The position numbers and the translations under genes were made by a program. From Streptomyces sp. I05A-00742 (GTDB taxonomy: Bacteria > Actinomycetota > Actinomycetes > Streptomycetales > Streptomycetaceae), in the NCBI RefSeq assembly GCF_013055795.1, contig NZ_JABETO010000038.1:1-54288 (forward strand): 54,288 bases of DNA. The letters are read 5' to 3'. Below the pieces are notes generated by a model, which saw only the letters and a list, made by a program, of their open reading frames with translations, searched no databases and was not told where the DNA came from. Positions 8,030-16,070 of the stretch are shown piece by piece (the first letter of the stretch is position 1; each line of letters starts with the position of its first letter).

Positions 8030-8060
8030 GTCCGGACACCGCACGCGGGGCGCACCGCGC

Positions 8061-8765
8061 TCACGGCTCGGGCACGGAGGACGGCGCCGCGCGCAGCGGC
8101 GGGGTCCAGCCCCGCTCCGCGTCCCAGCGCCGAACGATCCTGGCGGGCACCCCGGCCACCACCGCGTGGTCGGGCACCTCGCCCCGGACCACCGCCCCGG
8201 CCGCCACCACGACGTTCCGGCCCAGGCGCGCGCCGGGCAGGATCACCGCGCCGGCCCCCAGCCAGCTGCCGGGCCCGATGGTGACGGGCGCGCTGCGCGG
8301 CCACTGGTGACCTATGGGCTGGTCGGGGTCGTCATAGGCGTGGTTGTCGCTGGTGACGTAGACGTACGGTCCGCAGAAGACGTCGTCCCCGAAGGTGACC
8401 TCCCGAGAGGCGATCACATGGCTGCCCCGGCCGAGCACCACGCCGTTGCCCAGCCGCAGCAGCGGATCGGGGCCGAGGTCGAGCCCGGGCACCATGCCGA
8501 CGGTCAGCGTGACCTGCTCCCCGACGATGCAGTGGTCGCCCAGCTCGATCCACCGCTCCCCGAACACGGTGCCCAGGGGGAAGGCGAGGCGGGTGTGTGC
8601 GCCGATCCGCCCGAAGCGGTACGGGCCGGGGCGCTCGGCGGTCACGGCACCGCTGTCCTGGACCCAGCGCCAGCCGCGGTGGACCGCCCGCGAGACGGTG
8701 CGGCGCCGCCAGGCCCCGAGGGCCGAAGCGGCGCCGGACAAGAACGTGTTTCGGTACTTCGGCAC
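8061..8765 (-). CDS. Hexapeptide-repeat acyltransferase
   Basis: A 234-residue left-handed beta-helix acetyltransferase (maltose/galactoside O-acetyltransferase type). Repeats run from about residue 50 to 210: IGAHTRLAFPLG, LGNGVVLGRGSHV, FGDDVFCGPYVYVTSDNHAY (catalytic-type His in DNHAY), IGPGSWLGAGAVILPGARLGRNVVVAAGAVV and VVAGVPARIV. I chose the GTG at 8763-8765 (VPKYRNTFLSG) because the upstream extension is GC-rich non-coding sequence. A GGTGAG site precedes it. The acceptor is unknown; sugar or glycolipid O-acetylation is the usual role. Confidence 0.88.
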   Translation of the reverse strand: MPKYRNTFLSGAASALGAWRRRTVSRAVHRGWRWVQDSGAVTAERPGPYRFGRIGAHTRLAFPLGTVFGERWIELGDHCIVGEQVTLTVGMVPGLDLGPDPLLRLGNGVVLGRGSHVIASREVTFGDDVFCGPYVYVTSDNHAYDDPDQPIGHQWPRSAPVTIGPGSWLGAGAVILPGARLGRNVVVAAGAVVRGEVPDHAVVAGVPARIVRRWDAERGWTPPLRAAPSSVPEP

Positions 8766-8897
8766 CCGCTCACCGTACTCAGCGGTCCGCCCGGCGGCCG
8801 GGGCCGCGTCCTGTGATCTTGCCCCTACCGGGCGGGGGCCCGGCGCGGTCGCCGGCCCGATTGCGGCCGGATTGCGGTCGGCCTCCGGCGGCGGAAG

Positions 8898-10478
8898 ATG
8901 GAACCCGTGGCGGACACCGAGGTGCCGGTACTGATCGTCGGCGGCGGGCCGGTCGGGCTCACCGCCCGGGCGCTCCTGGAACGCTGGGGCGTACAAACCC
9001 TGTTGGTCGAGAAGCACGGCGAGCTGTCGCCCTTCCCGCGGTCCCGCCTGGTCAATGTGCGCTCGATGGAGATCTTCCGGCAGCTCGGACTCGCCGCCGG
9101 AATCACGGCCGTCGCGTTCGCACCGGAGTACGGCCGCATCCGCTTCCGCGACACCCTGTGCGACCGCGACTTCGCCACGGCGGCGATGGTCGGGATCAAC
9201 GCGCCCGTACCCGAGAGCCCGGTGACCGGCGCGGTCACCTCGCAGGATCGCCTGGAGCCCCTCCTGCTCGCCGCGGCGGACGCGCCCGTACGGTTCGGGA
9301 CCGAACTCGTCGGCCTGGCTCAGGCGACCGACGGCGTCGTCGCCTCGCTCGTCGACCACCGGCAAGGTGCCGGGACACGCGTCCACGCCCGCTACGTCCT
9401 CGCCACCGACGGCGCGAACTCCACCGTCCGCCGCCTGCTGGGCATCGGCGCCACGGGCCCCGGAGCGCTCGGAGGCTTCACCACCGTCGTGTTCGACGCC
9501 GACCTCGACCGGTGGTGCGCCGACCGGCCCGCCGGGGTGTACTTCACCACGCGGGGCCTGTTCGCCCCGCTCTACCCCGAAGGGGGCTGGGCCTGGTTCG
9601 TCCCCACACCCGACGCCGCCGTACGAGCCGACTGGCCCGGCCTCGTCTCGGACGCCCTCGGCTCCGACGGGGAGGTACGGGCCGACGTCCTGCGGGTCCA
9701 GCATTGGGTGATGAACGCGTTCGTCGCCGAGCGCTTCCGGCACGGCCGGGTCCTGCTGGCCGGCGACGCCGCGCACGCGATCCCCATCGTCGGCGGCCTG
9801 GGCATGAACACCGGCATCGCCGACGCGCACAACCTGTGCTGGAAACTGGCGGGCGTGCTCCATGGATGGGCCGGACCGGGCCTGCCGGCGACCTACGCGA
9901 CGGAGCGGCAGCCCGTCGCCCACCGGACGCTCCGGCAGGCGGTGGCCAACACCCAGCTCCTGCTCCATGTGCAGAACCAGCGGCGCGAACAGCTCCGCAC
10001 CGGCGCGGCGCCACCGGACCACCTCGAACTGCCCTGGTCGGACCGGTACTTCGCCCAGCTCGGTCTCGTCCTCGGCGCCGCCTACCGCTCCGAAGCCGTC
10101 CTCGCCGACGACAGCGCCCCGCCCGAGGAGCCCGACCCGCCCGCCACGGGCACGGATTACGTCCCCACCGCGGAACCGGGCCATCGCCTGCCGCACCTCT
10201 GGCTCGCCCGCGACCGCTCCACGCTCGACGCCTGCGGCGAATGGTTCACCCTGCTCACCCCGGACCCCGCCCGCCGGTCCCACCACACCGACGGGCCATG
10301 GCCGCTGCGCGTCGAGCCCCTCCCCCACGAGCACACCGAAGCCTGCGGCCTCGGCCCGCGCGGAGCACTGCTCGTCCGCCCCGACGGCCACATCGGCGCG
10401 TGCTGGCACGACGGCCCACCGAACGACGCCGGCCTGGAGCACGCCCTGGCCTCGATCACGGGCTCGGCACCCCGCTGA
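8898..10478 (+). CDS. FAD-dependent aromatic monooxygenase (PheA/TfdB family)
   Basis: A 526-residue class A flavoprotein hydroxylase. The FAD-binding GxGxxG is VLIVGGGPVGLTA (residues 11-23). The middle DG motif is YVLATDGANSTVRRLLG, and the GD motif is RVLLAGDAAHAIPIVGGLGMNTGIADAHNLCWKLA in pieces near 285-320. A C-terminal thioredoxin-like segment runs from about 430. Such enzymes hydroxylate phenols or polyketides using NAD(P)H. No biosynthetic cluster surrounds it, so catabolic or orphan tailoring roles are both open. Divergent from the acetyltransferase across 132 bases. Confidence 0.9.
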   Translation: MEPVADTEVPVLIVGGGPVGLTARALLERWGVQTLLVEKHGELSPFPRSRLVNVRSMEIFRQLGLAAGITAVAFAPEYGRIRFRDTLCDRDFATAAMVGINAPVPESPVTGAVTSQDRLEPLLLAAADAPVRFGTELVGLAQATDGVVASLVDHRQGAGTRVHARYVLATDGANSTVRRLLGIGATGPGALGGFTTVVFDADLDRWCADRPAGVYFTTRGLFAPLYPEGGWAWFVPTPDAAVRADWPGLVSDALGSDGEVRADVLRVQHWVMNAFVAERFRHGRVLLAGDAAHAIPIVGGLGMNTGIADAHNLCWKLAGVLHGWAGPGLPATYATERQPVAHRTLRQAVANTQLLLHVQNQRREQLRTGAAPPDHLELPWSDRYFAQLGLVLGAAYRSEAVLADDSAPPEEPDPPATGTDYVPTAEPGHRLPHLWLARDRSTLDACGEWFTLLTPDPARRSHHTDGPWPLRVEPLPHEHTEACGLGPRGALLVRPDGHIGACWHDGPPNDAGLEHALASITGSAPR

Positions 10479-10505
10479 CGGACCGGCTCGTGGATCCCCG
10501 GCGGC

Positions 10506-11036
10506 TCAGCCGCCCATCGCCTCGCGGTGCGTCTTCGCCAGCTCCACGTACAGCTCGGCGTTGACGCGGATGAGTTCGCGCTCCTCGTCGGTCAGCTGCC
10601 GCCGGACCTTGGCCGGCACTCCGGCCACGAGCGAGCCCGGGGGCACCCGCATGCCCTGCGGCACCAGCGCCTGGGCGGCGACGAGCGAACCGGCGCCGAT
10701 GTGGGCGCCGTTGAGGACGGTGGCGCCCATGCCGATGAGTACGTCGTCCTCGACGGTGCAGCCGTGCAGGACGGCGTTGTGCCCGACGGTCACGCGCTCG
10801 CCGACCGTGACGGGGAAGCCGGGGTCCACGTGGACAGTGCAGTTGTCCTGGATGTTGCTGTCGGCGCCCAGCCGGATGGGGCCGCAGTCGGCGCGCAGGA
10901 CGGCGTGGTACCAGATGCCGGTGCCGGCGGCGAGGGTGACGTCGCCGACGACCACGGAGGTGGGGGCGGTGAAGGCCGCGGCATCGACCGCCGGCTCCTT
11001 GCCGCCCACGCCCGCGATCAACGCCCGTTCCGTCAT
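10506..11036 (-). CDS. Gamma carbonic anhydrase family protein
   Basis: A 176-residue left-handed beta-helix protein of the gamma-CA/YrdA/PaaY group. The zinc-ligand region is intact: NCTVHVDPGFPVTVGERVTVGHNAVLHGC carries three histidines in the expected H...GHNAVLH spacing. Hexapeptide turns continue through VLIGMGATVLNGAHIGAGSLVAAQALV to GVPAKVRR, followed by a C-terminal helix. Many family members show weak or no carbonic anhydrase activity, so activity is inferred. It converges on the monooxygenase (27 bases). Confidence 0.9.
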   Translation of the reverse strand: MTERALIAGVGGKEPAVDAAAFTAPTSVVVGDVTLAAGTGIWYHAVLRADCGPIRLGADSNIQDNCTVHVDPGFPVTVGERVTVGHNAVLHGCTVEDDVLIGMGATVLNGAHIGAGSLVAAQALVPQGMRVPPGSLVAGVPAKVRRQLTDEERELIRVNAELYVELAKTHREAMGG

Positions 11037-11099
11037 GGCCCGCTCCTCGCCGTCGCCCGTGCGCCGCCGTCCTCGGCGTTAGGGAGCACGGTAGGCGAA

Positions 11100-11127
11100 A
11101 CCCCACCCCGGACGCCCGGGGTGGGGT
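11100..11127 (-). terminator. Intrinsic terminator for the dedA transcript
   Basis: Perfect 11-bp stem ACCCCACCCCG/CGGGGTGGGGT with a 6-base loop, just downstream of the dedA stop on the minus strand and upstream of the carbonic anhydrase gene. Confidence 0.8.
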
Positions 11128-11164
11128 GAAGATCACATCGTGGCGCGGCGCGCCGGATCCCGGC

Positions 11165-11824
11165 TCAGTCGTTCACAGCCACCGTCTCGGGCTGTACCGC
11201 GAGCTGCCCCTCGGCCTGCTTCTGCGCCTTCTTGGCCTTGATCCGCATCACGACGAAGGACCCCACGCCGATGACGACGGCGAGGACCAGGCCCACCCAG
11301 GAGAACTTGCCGATCCACTCCTCGGCGACCTTGCCCACCGTGTAGATGAGGGCGACGGTGCCGCCGGCCCAGACGATGCCGCCGAGGACGTTGGCGATGA
11401 GGAACTTCCAGTACGGCATCTTCAGCACGCCCGCGAGCGGGCCGGCGAAGATCCGGAGGAGGGCGACGAAGCGGCCGAAGAAGACGGCCCACATGCCCCA
11501 CTTCTGGAAGGAGCGCTCGGCGGTCGCGATGTGGTGCGGGCCGAAGTGCTTGGGGAACTTGCGGCCGAGCCACTCCAGCAGCGGTTTGCCGCCCTTGCGG
11601 CCGATCATGTAACCGATCGAGTCACCGATGATCGCGCCCGCGACGGCACAGGTGCCGAGGATGTACGGGTTGATGTGGTCCTGGGAGGCGGCCAGCAGCG
11701 TGGCGCTCACGAGGACGATCTCGCCGGGAAGCGGGATGCCCAGGCTCTCCAGCCCGATGACCCCGCCCACCAGCAGGTAGACGACGACCGCCGGTACCGT
11801 TTCGAGTGTCTCCTGGATGTGCAA
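11165..11824 (-). CDS. DedA family membrane protein
   Basis: A 219-residue polytopic membrane protein of the DedA/VTT superfamily, whose members act as lipid (undecaprenyl phosphate or phospholipid) translocases or affect membrane homeostasis. The hallmark blocks are LESLGIPLPGEIVLV (about 25-39) and FFGRFVALLRIFAGPLAGVLKMP (about 115-137), with four to five hydrophobic helices and a basic, Lys-rich cytosolic tail. The TTG at 11822-11824 is the probable start: it has a strong GGGAGGA site about seven bases upstream and no better alternative. Confidence 0.92.
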   Translation of the reverse strand: MHIQETLETVPAVVVYLLVGGVIGLESLGIPLPGEIVLVSATLLAASQDHINPYILGTCAVAGAIIGDSIGYMIGRKGGKPLLEWLGRKFPKHFGPHHIATAERSFQKWGMWAVFFGRFVALLRIFAGPLAGVLKMPYWKFLIANVLGGIVWAGGTVALIYTVGKVAEEWIGKFSWVGLVLAVVIGVGSFVVMRIKAKKAQKQAEGQLAVQPETVAVND

Positions 11825-11854
11825 CGCCGGTTCCTCCCGTTGACGACCTGTTTA

Positions 11855-11883
11855 CCGGCGTGCGCCGGGATGGCGCACGCCGG
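11855..11883 (-). terminator. Intrinsic terminator after the DUF4442 gene
   Basis: Perfect 12-bp stem CCGGCGTGCGCC/GGCGCACGCCGG with a 5-base loop, between the DUF4442 stop (11939) and the dedA start. It should insulate dedA from upstream transcription. Confidence 0.8.
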
Positions 11884-11938
11884 GAAGCCTACTGGAGGTT
11901 AGGACCCTCCCCAGGGCCGGGCGGTTGAGGTCCGACGG

Positions 11939-12400
11939 CTATTTGTTCGGCTTGTTGGGCCGCAAAGTCCATATAACCGACATTTCCCCGGTCTCCACTC
12001 CGTCCTCGCGGGTGATCGAGATCCGCACCGGGAATTCGGGGCGCTCTCCGGCGTCCAGCTCGGCGAGCACGTCGGCGGCCGGCCGGCCGAGGACGGCGGT
12101 GGCGGTGACGGGCCCCTGGGCGATCTTCTTGAAGGCGATCTCGGCCCGGACCGGGAGCGGTACGACCCGCGAGAGCTGGTCGCCGAAGGCCCCGAGGACG
12201 ACCGCGCCGCTCGCCGACTCGGCGAGGGTGAACATCGCGCCGGCGTGCGGGCCGCCCACGTGGTTCTGGTACTCCGGCTGGTCCGGCAGGCGCAGCACGG
12301 CCCGCTCCGGGGTGGTCTCCTCGTATACGAGGTTGAGCGTGCGGACCATCGGGACGGTGGCCGCGAGCAGTTCGCCGATCGAGGGCTGGGTCTCAGACAT
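11939..12400 (-). CDS. DUF4442/hotdog-fold thioesterase-like protein
   Basis: A 153-residue protein of the hotdog superfamily (DUF4442, related to YiiD C-terminus and PaaI). It shows ERAVLRLPDQPEYQNHVGGPHAGAMFTLAESASGAVVLGAF in pieces between about 32 and 72, with HVGGPHAGAMFTLAE as the typical substrate-binding helix. A central beta region follows (VRAEIAFKKIAQGPVTATA). Acyl-CoA thioesterase activity is likely by fold but unproven. Monocistronic, with a strong terminator downstream. Confidence 0.85.
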   Translation of the reverse strand: MSETQPSIGELLAATVPMVRTLNLVYEETTPERAVLRLPDQPEYQNHVGGPHAGAMFTLAESASGAVVLGAFGDQLSRVVPLPVRAEIAFKKIAQGPVTATAVLGRPAADVLAELDAGERPEFPVRISITREDGVETGEMSVIWTLRPNKPNK

Positions 12401-12483
12401 GCGCCGAAGTTACCAGCCGGTAGGGGTGGGCGGAAAGGGTCGGCGATCACGTACGTCACCTCTGCCCCTTATGGTTGTCGGCC

Positions 12484-13542
12484 ATGTGGCCAGGACAGCA
12501 GCCCGCCAACGGGGGCGAGCAGAACCCGCAGCAACCTCATCCGTACCCGCAGCAGCCGGGGTACCAGCCCAATCCGTACCAGCAGCCGGGTCCTCAGCAG
12601 CAGAACCCCTACGCCCAGCCCGGTGGATACGCCCAGCCCGGTGGACCGGGGCCCGGGCAGCCGGGCGCACCGCAGTGGCAGACGCCGGCCGCCCCGCCCG
12701 GCGCACCGCAGCGGCCGGGCGGGGGCGGCGGGAAGCGCACCACCGTCATCGCGGTCACCGCGGCGCTCGCGGTGGTGGCCGCCGCGGCGGTCACCGGCTT
12801 CGTGGTGCTGAAGGACGACGACGAGAAGACCTCCGCCCGGAACGATCCCAAGCCACCGGCGTCGGCCCCGGCCTCAGCCCCCGCGTCCGCCCCCGCGAGC
12901 CAGAGCCCCTCCGGCCAGGCGTCGCCGGAGGACAACCCGCGGGGCGGGGACAGCATCAAGCCGGTGATCGACGGCTGGAAGGTCGTCGTCAACACGAAGC
13001 GGCACAACGCCTTCGACGTCCCGCCGGACTGGGAGGTGGGCGGCCCCTCCCGGCAGTTCAGCATCACTGACGAGAGCGCCAAGAACGACAAGTCGCTCCT
13101 CCTCCCCAAACCCGCCGCGGTCATGACGGGCCCCGCCACCTACAAGCAGAACGTGTGCGAGGAGCACAACAACATGGGGGCGACAGGCACCAAGGGCGCG
13201 CAGGGCGCGAAGGACGAGTCCAGCGCCGCCGAGGCCGAGGCGCTCAGCTGGGTATGGGCGGCGTTCGACCAGAAGAAGACCGGGACGTTCAAGAAGTCCG
13301 AGGCCACGGCATTTAAGAGCGACCACGGGCTGTCCGGCCATATGGCCACCGCCACCGTCACCGGCGTCAAGAAGACGGGGAAGTGCTCGACCGACGGCAA
13401 GGCCGTCGCCATGACCTACAAGGACACCAACGGCGACTACGCCACGTGGATCCTCTACAGCGTCAAGGGCACGCCGGACGAGCTGCCGGAGGCGACCATC
13501 AAGAAGATCATGAGCTCCCTCCGCCCGCTGGAGAGCTCCTGA
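12484..13542 (+). CDS. Proline/glutamine-rich single-pass membrane protein
   Basis: A 352-residue protein in three parts. The N-terminal cytosolic region (about 1-80) is low-complexity and rich in Pro, Gln, Gly, Asn and Tyr, with repeats such as NPYQQPG and YAQPGG. A basic stop and one transmembrane helix follow (KRTTVIAVTAALAVVAAAAVTGFVVL). The extracytoplasmic domain of about 240 residues has an Ala/Ser/Pro linker with SAPA repeats, then a folded region with FDVPPDWEVGG and a late YATWILYSVKG segment. This architecture is common in streptomycete envelope proteins of unknown role. An in-frame TTG at 12475 is an alternative start; neither has an obvious ribosome-binding site. Confidence 0.85.
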   Translation: MWPGQQPANGGEQNPQQPHPYPQQPGYQPNPYQQPGPQQQNPYAQPGGYAQPGGPGPGQPGAPQWQTPAAPPGAPQRPGGGGGKRTTVIAVTAALAVVAAAAVTGFVVLKDDDEKTSARNDPKPPASAPASAPASAPASQSPSGQASPEDNPRGGDSIKPVIDGWKVVVNTKRHNAFDVPPDWEVGGPSRQFSITDESAKNDKSLLLPKPAAVMTGPATYKQNVCEEHNNMGATGTKGAQGAKDESSAAEAEALSWVWAAFDQKKTGTFKKSEATAFKSDHGLSGHMATATVTGVKKTGKCSTDGKAVAMTYKDTNGDYATWILYSVKGTPDELPEATIKKIMSSLRPLESS

Positions 13543-13554
13543 CCGCAGGACTTC

Positions 13555-13586
13555 GGGGCGGGCCGGGGCGTTCCCCGGCTCGCCCC
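13555..13586 (+). terminator. Terminator between convergent genes
   Basis: A 14-bp stem (GGGGCGGGCCGGGG with CCCCGGCTCGCCCC, one G-T position) and a 4-base loop, immediately after the membrane protein stop and before the convergent spermidine synthase-like gene. It probably works on both strands. Confidence 0.8.
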
Positions 13587-13604
13587 TCTGTCGTGTCCGG
13601 GGGC

Positions 13605-14450
13605 TCATCCCACGCCGAACGCCCCGCCCGGCGGCTCCGGGGAGCCGACCGCGTCCGCGTCGCCCACCGGAGCCGCCCCCGCGGTGAAGCGGTCGAGCGC
13701 GTCCCCGTGCACGACCCGTGCCGGGAACGCGTCCGCCGCGGCGCGCCGGGCGAGGGGGTCCAGGGGCAGGTCCGCGGTGGACGCGACGAGGACCGCGTTG
13801 CCGAACCGGCGGCCGCGCAGCACGGACGCCTCGGCGATCAGGCACAGCCGGGGGAGGACGGCCGCGAACGTGGCGACCTGGGAGCGCAGGAAGCCGAAGG
13901 GCGCGCCGTCGGCCAGGTTGGCCGCGTACAGGCCGCCGGGGCGCAGCACCCGGGCGACCGACCGGGCGTACTCGACGGAGGTGAGGTGCGCGGGCACCCG
14001 GGAGCCGCCGAAGACATCGCCGACGATCACGTCCGCCGACGCGTCGGGCGCCTCCTCCAGCGCGGCCCGGGCGTCGTCGGCGCGGACCGTGACGCCTGAA
14101 CCGGCGGGCAGCGGGAGGTGTTCGGCGACGAGGGCGACGATCCCGCGGTCGGCCTCGACGACGAGCTGCCGGGAGCCCGGCCGGGTGGCGGCGGTGTAGC
14201 GCGGCAGGGTGAGCGCGCCGCCGCCGAGGTGCAGCACGTCCAGCGGGCGGCCCGGCGGTGCCGCGGCGTCGAGGACGTGGCCGACCCGCCGGGCGTACTC
14301 GAATTCGAGGTGCTCGGGATCCCCGAGGTCGACGTAGGACTGGGGCGCGCCGTCGACCGTCAGCAGCCAGGCGCGCTCACGGTCGATGTCGGGCAGCAGC
14401 TTGGCGGTGCCGCCGTCCACGTCACGGGTCACGGGTATCGGTTCGTCCAC
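13605..14450 (-). CDS. Spermidine synthase-like protein
   Basis: A 281-residue protein with the spermidine synthase/methyltransferase Rossmann core: DVLHLGGGALTLPRY (nucleotide-binding loop, about 70-84), QLVVEADRGIVALV, VRADDARAALEEAPDASADVIVGDVFGG and ARVLRPGGLYAANLAD. The decarboxylated-SAM enzyme's usual catalytic acidic motif (DxxDP) is not evident, as the equivalent reads GDVFGG. True polyamine synthesis is therefore doubtful and a related transfer or methylation is possible. It starts at GTG 14448-14450, 67 bases downstream of the EF-Tu paralogue on the same strand, so co-transcription is plausible. Confidence 0.8.
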   Translation of the reverse strand: MDEPIPVTRDVDGGTAKLLPDIDRERAWLLTVDGAPQSYVDLGDPEHLEFEYARRVGHVLDAAAPPGRPLDVLHLGGGALTLPRYTAATRPGSRQLVVEADRGIVALVAEHLPLPAGSGVTVRADDARAALEEAPDASADVIVGDVFGGSRVPAHLTSVEYARSVARVLRPGGLYAANLADGAPFGFLRSQVATFAAVLPRLCLIAEASVLRGRRFGNAVLVASTADLPLDPLARRAAADAFPARVVHGDALDRFTAGAAPVGDADAVGSPEPPGGAFGVG

Positions 14451-14501
14451 GTCCCCATTGTGCCGAGGCGGGCGGACCGCCCGGTGCCGCGGTCCGGGGC
14501 G

Positions 14502-14533
14502 TCACTCCTCCGTGGCATCACTCCTCGGTGGCG
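14502..14533. repeat. 16-bp tandem duplication spanning the EF-Tu paralogue stop codon
   Basis: Units at 14502-14517 (TCACTCCTCCGTGGCA) and 14518-14533 (TCACTCCTCGGTGGCG) differ at two positions. On the minus strand the second unit contains the final codons and TGA of the tuf paralogue, and the first unit repeats a GGAGGAGTGA stretch directly after it. Confidence 0.7.
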
Positions 14534-15693
14534 GTCACGGCGCCCGTGCCGATGGTCCGGCCGCCCTCGCGGAGGGCGAAGGCGAGTCCGGGTTCGAGCA
14601 GCACGGGGCGGTCGAGGACGGCGGTGAGGGACACGGTCCCGCCGGGCCGGGCGAGGCCGCGCGGGCCGAGGTCGAGGCCGCCCGTGACGTCGGCCGTGCG
14701 GAAGTGGAACTGGGGGCGGTAGCCGCTCGCCAGGGGCGTGTGCCGGCCGCCCTCCGCCGGCGTGAGCACATGGAGGCGCGCCGTGAAGCGCCGGCGCACG
14801 GTGACACTGCCCGGCGCGACGACGACGTCCCCGCGCCGGAGTTCGTGCCCCTGCAGCCCGCGGAGCAGCAGGGCGACCCGGTCGCCCGCCCGGGCGGTCT
14901 CCACGGGGCGGCGGAAGCTCTCCAGCCCGGTCACCCACACGCTGTGGTCCAGCGCCTCGGGGACCTCCACCAGGTCACGGAGGCGCACGGTGCCGCGTTC
15001 GACGACGCCGGTGACGGCGGTGCCCACCCCGCGGACGATCCGTACCCGCTCCACCGGGAGCAGGAAGGGCGCGTCGGTACGTCGTGGCGGTACGGGTACG
15101 TAGGTGTCGACCGCGTCGAGCAGCGCCTCGATCGTGGCGGTCCAGCGCGGATCGCCGGCCAGGGCGCCGCGGGCGGAGACGCGGACGACCGGGGTCAGCT
15201 CGCCCGGGTAGCCGTGCGCGGACAGCAGGTCGCGGACCCTGAGCTCGACGAGGGCGGTCAGCTCCGGCTGGGCGGCGTCGGCCTTGCTGAGTGCCACGAC
15301 GAGGTACCCGACGCCCATCTGCCGGGCGAGCAGGACGTGTTCGACGGTCTGGGGCATGACGCCGTCGACCGCCGAGACGACGAGGATCGCCCCGTCGAGG
15401 GGGGCGGCCCCCGCGATCACGCGGGTGGTGAAGGCCGGGTGCCCCGGCAGGTCCGCGTGGGCGTAATGCCGGAACTCGGTCCCGTACTCCAGGTGCGTGG
15501 TGTGGACGGTGAGCCCGCGGGCGGCCTCCTCGGACGTCCGGTCGATGCGGGCGACGGGGAGGAAGGCGGCCGTGCCCCGGTCGGCGAGCACCTTGGTGAT
15601 GGCCGAGGTGAGCGTGGTCTTGCCATGGCCGAGGTGACCGAGGGTGCCGATGTTGAGGTGGGTCTTGGGAGGGGTGTGCGCCTGCTGGGACAT
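14518..15693 (-). CDS. Divergent elongation factor Tu paralogue (tuf3-like)
   Basis: A 391-residue protein with full EF-Tu architecture: G domain (1-205), then two beta-barrel domains. G1 reads GHLGHGKT (19-26) where EF-Tu has GHVDHGKT, so the P-loop Asp is Gly22. The switch I Thr is present (RGLT, Thr62). G3 is DLPGH (81-85) with the catalytic His85 kept. G4 reads SKAD (136-139) instead of NKxD. The start ATG at 15691-15693 has a GGAG site and gives MSQQAHTPPKTHLNIGT. Streptomycetes are known to carry a divergent tuf3. This copy is at least as far diverged and lacks two guanine-nucleotide signature residues. No str operon neighbours are present. Confidence 0.88.
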   Translation of the reverse strand: MSQQAHTPPKTHLNIGTLGHLGHGKTTLTSAITKVLADRGTAAFLPVARIDRTSEEAARGLTVHTTHLEYGTEFRHYAHADLPGHPAFTTRVIAGAAPLDGAILVVSAVDGVMPQTVEHVLLARQMGVGYLVVALSKADAAQPELTALVELRVRDLLSAHGYPGELTPVVRVSARGALAGDPRWTATIEALLDAVDTYVPVPPRRTDAPFLLPVERVRIVRGVGTAVTGVVERGTVRLRDLVEVPEALDHSVWVTGLESFRRPVETARAGDRVALLLRGLQGHELRRGDVVVAPGSVTVRRRFTARLHVLTPAEGGRHTPLASGYRPQFHFRTADVTGGLDLGPRGLARPGGTVSLTAVLDRPVLLEPGLAFALREGGRTIGTGAVTATEE

Positions 15694-16070
15694 GTGCGGG
15701 TCTCCGGTTCTCCGGTACTGCGTCGGACGCGATCGTCGTGGGCCCCGGGGCCTGGCCGACCCTCCCCGTACGGGGCCGCCGGGGGCGATCCGGGAAGGGT
15801 CAGCGTCGCGTCGGGACGGGCGTGCCGGAGGGCATGGGAGCACTGGCGATGCGGGCAGCCCTCGGCGGGCCCGCGGGGGCGGGCCTCCTCGCGCAAGGGA
15901 CGTACCGGAGCATGCTTCTGATGCTCGCTCACGCCGCGGGAGGCGTCGAATGGTTTTCGCCGCCGCCCCGGCCCCACCCCGGGTCGGGGCCCGGGGAACG
16001 CCCCCGACGCGCCCCTCACTTCATCCGTCGATCACACCGCGGGTGCCTCCGTGTCGGTTACGCTCCTTCG
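15694..16070. other. Divergent intergenic region (EF-Tu paralogue / TVP38 protein)
   Basis: These 377 bases separate two divergently transcribed genes and hold no supported gene. One dyad, GAGCAT-N7-ATGCTC (15908-15926), stands out and could be an operator. The remainder is GC-rich with several imperfect hairpins that I would not interpret. Confidence 0.4.

Noticed and set aside
8061..10478. Acetyltransferase plus monooxygenase as part of a natural-product cluster
   Set aside because: No polyketide, peptide or terpene synthase, no pathway regulator or resistance gene next to them; neighbours are housekeeping-like.
12484..12740. Short repeats in the proline/glutamine-rich region as a CRISPR-like or satellite array
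   Set aside because: They are codon-phased, encode NPYQQPG-like low-complexity protein, and show no unique spacers.
13605..14450. Genuine spermidine synthase
   Set aside because: The usual catalytic acidic motif is replaced by GDVFGG, and no other polyamine gene is adjacent, so only a spermidine synthase-like label is justified.
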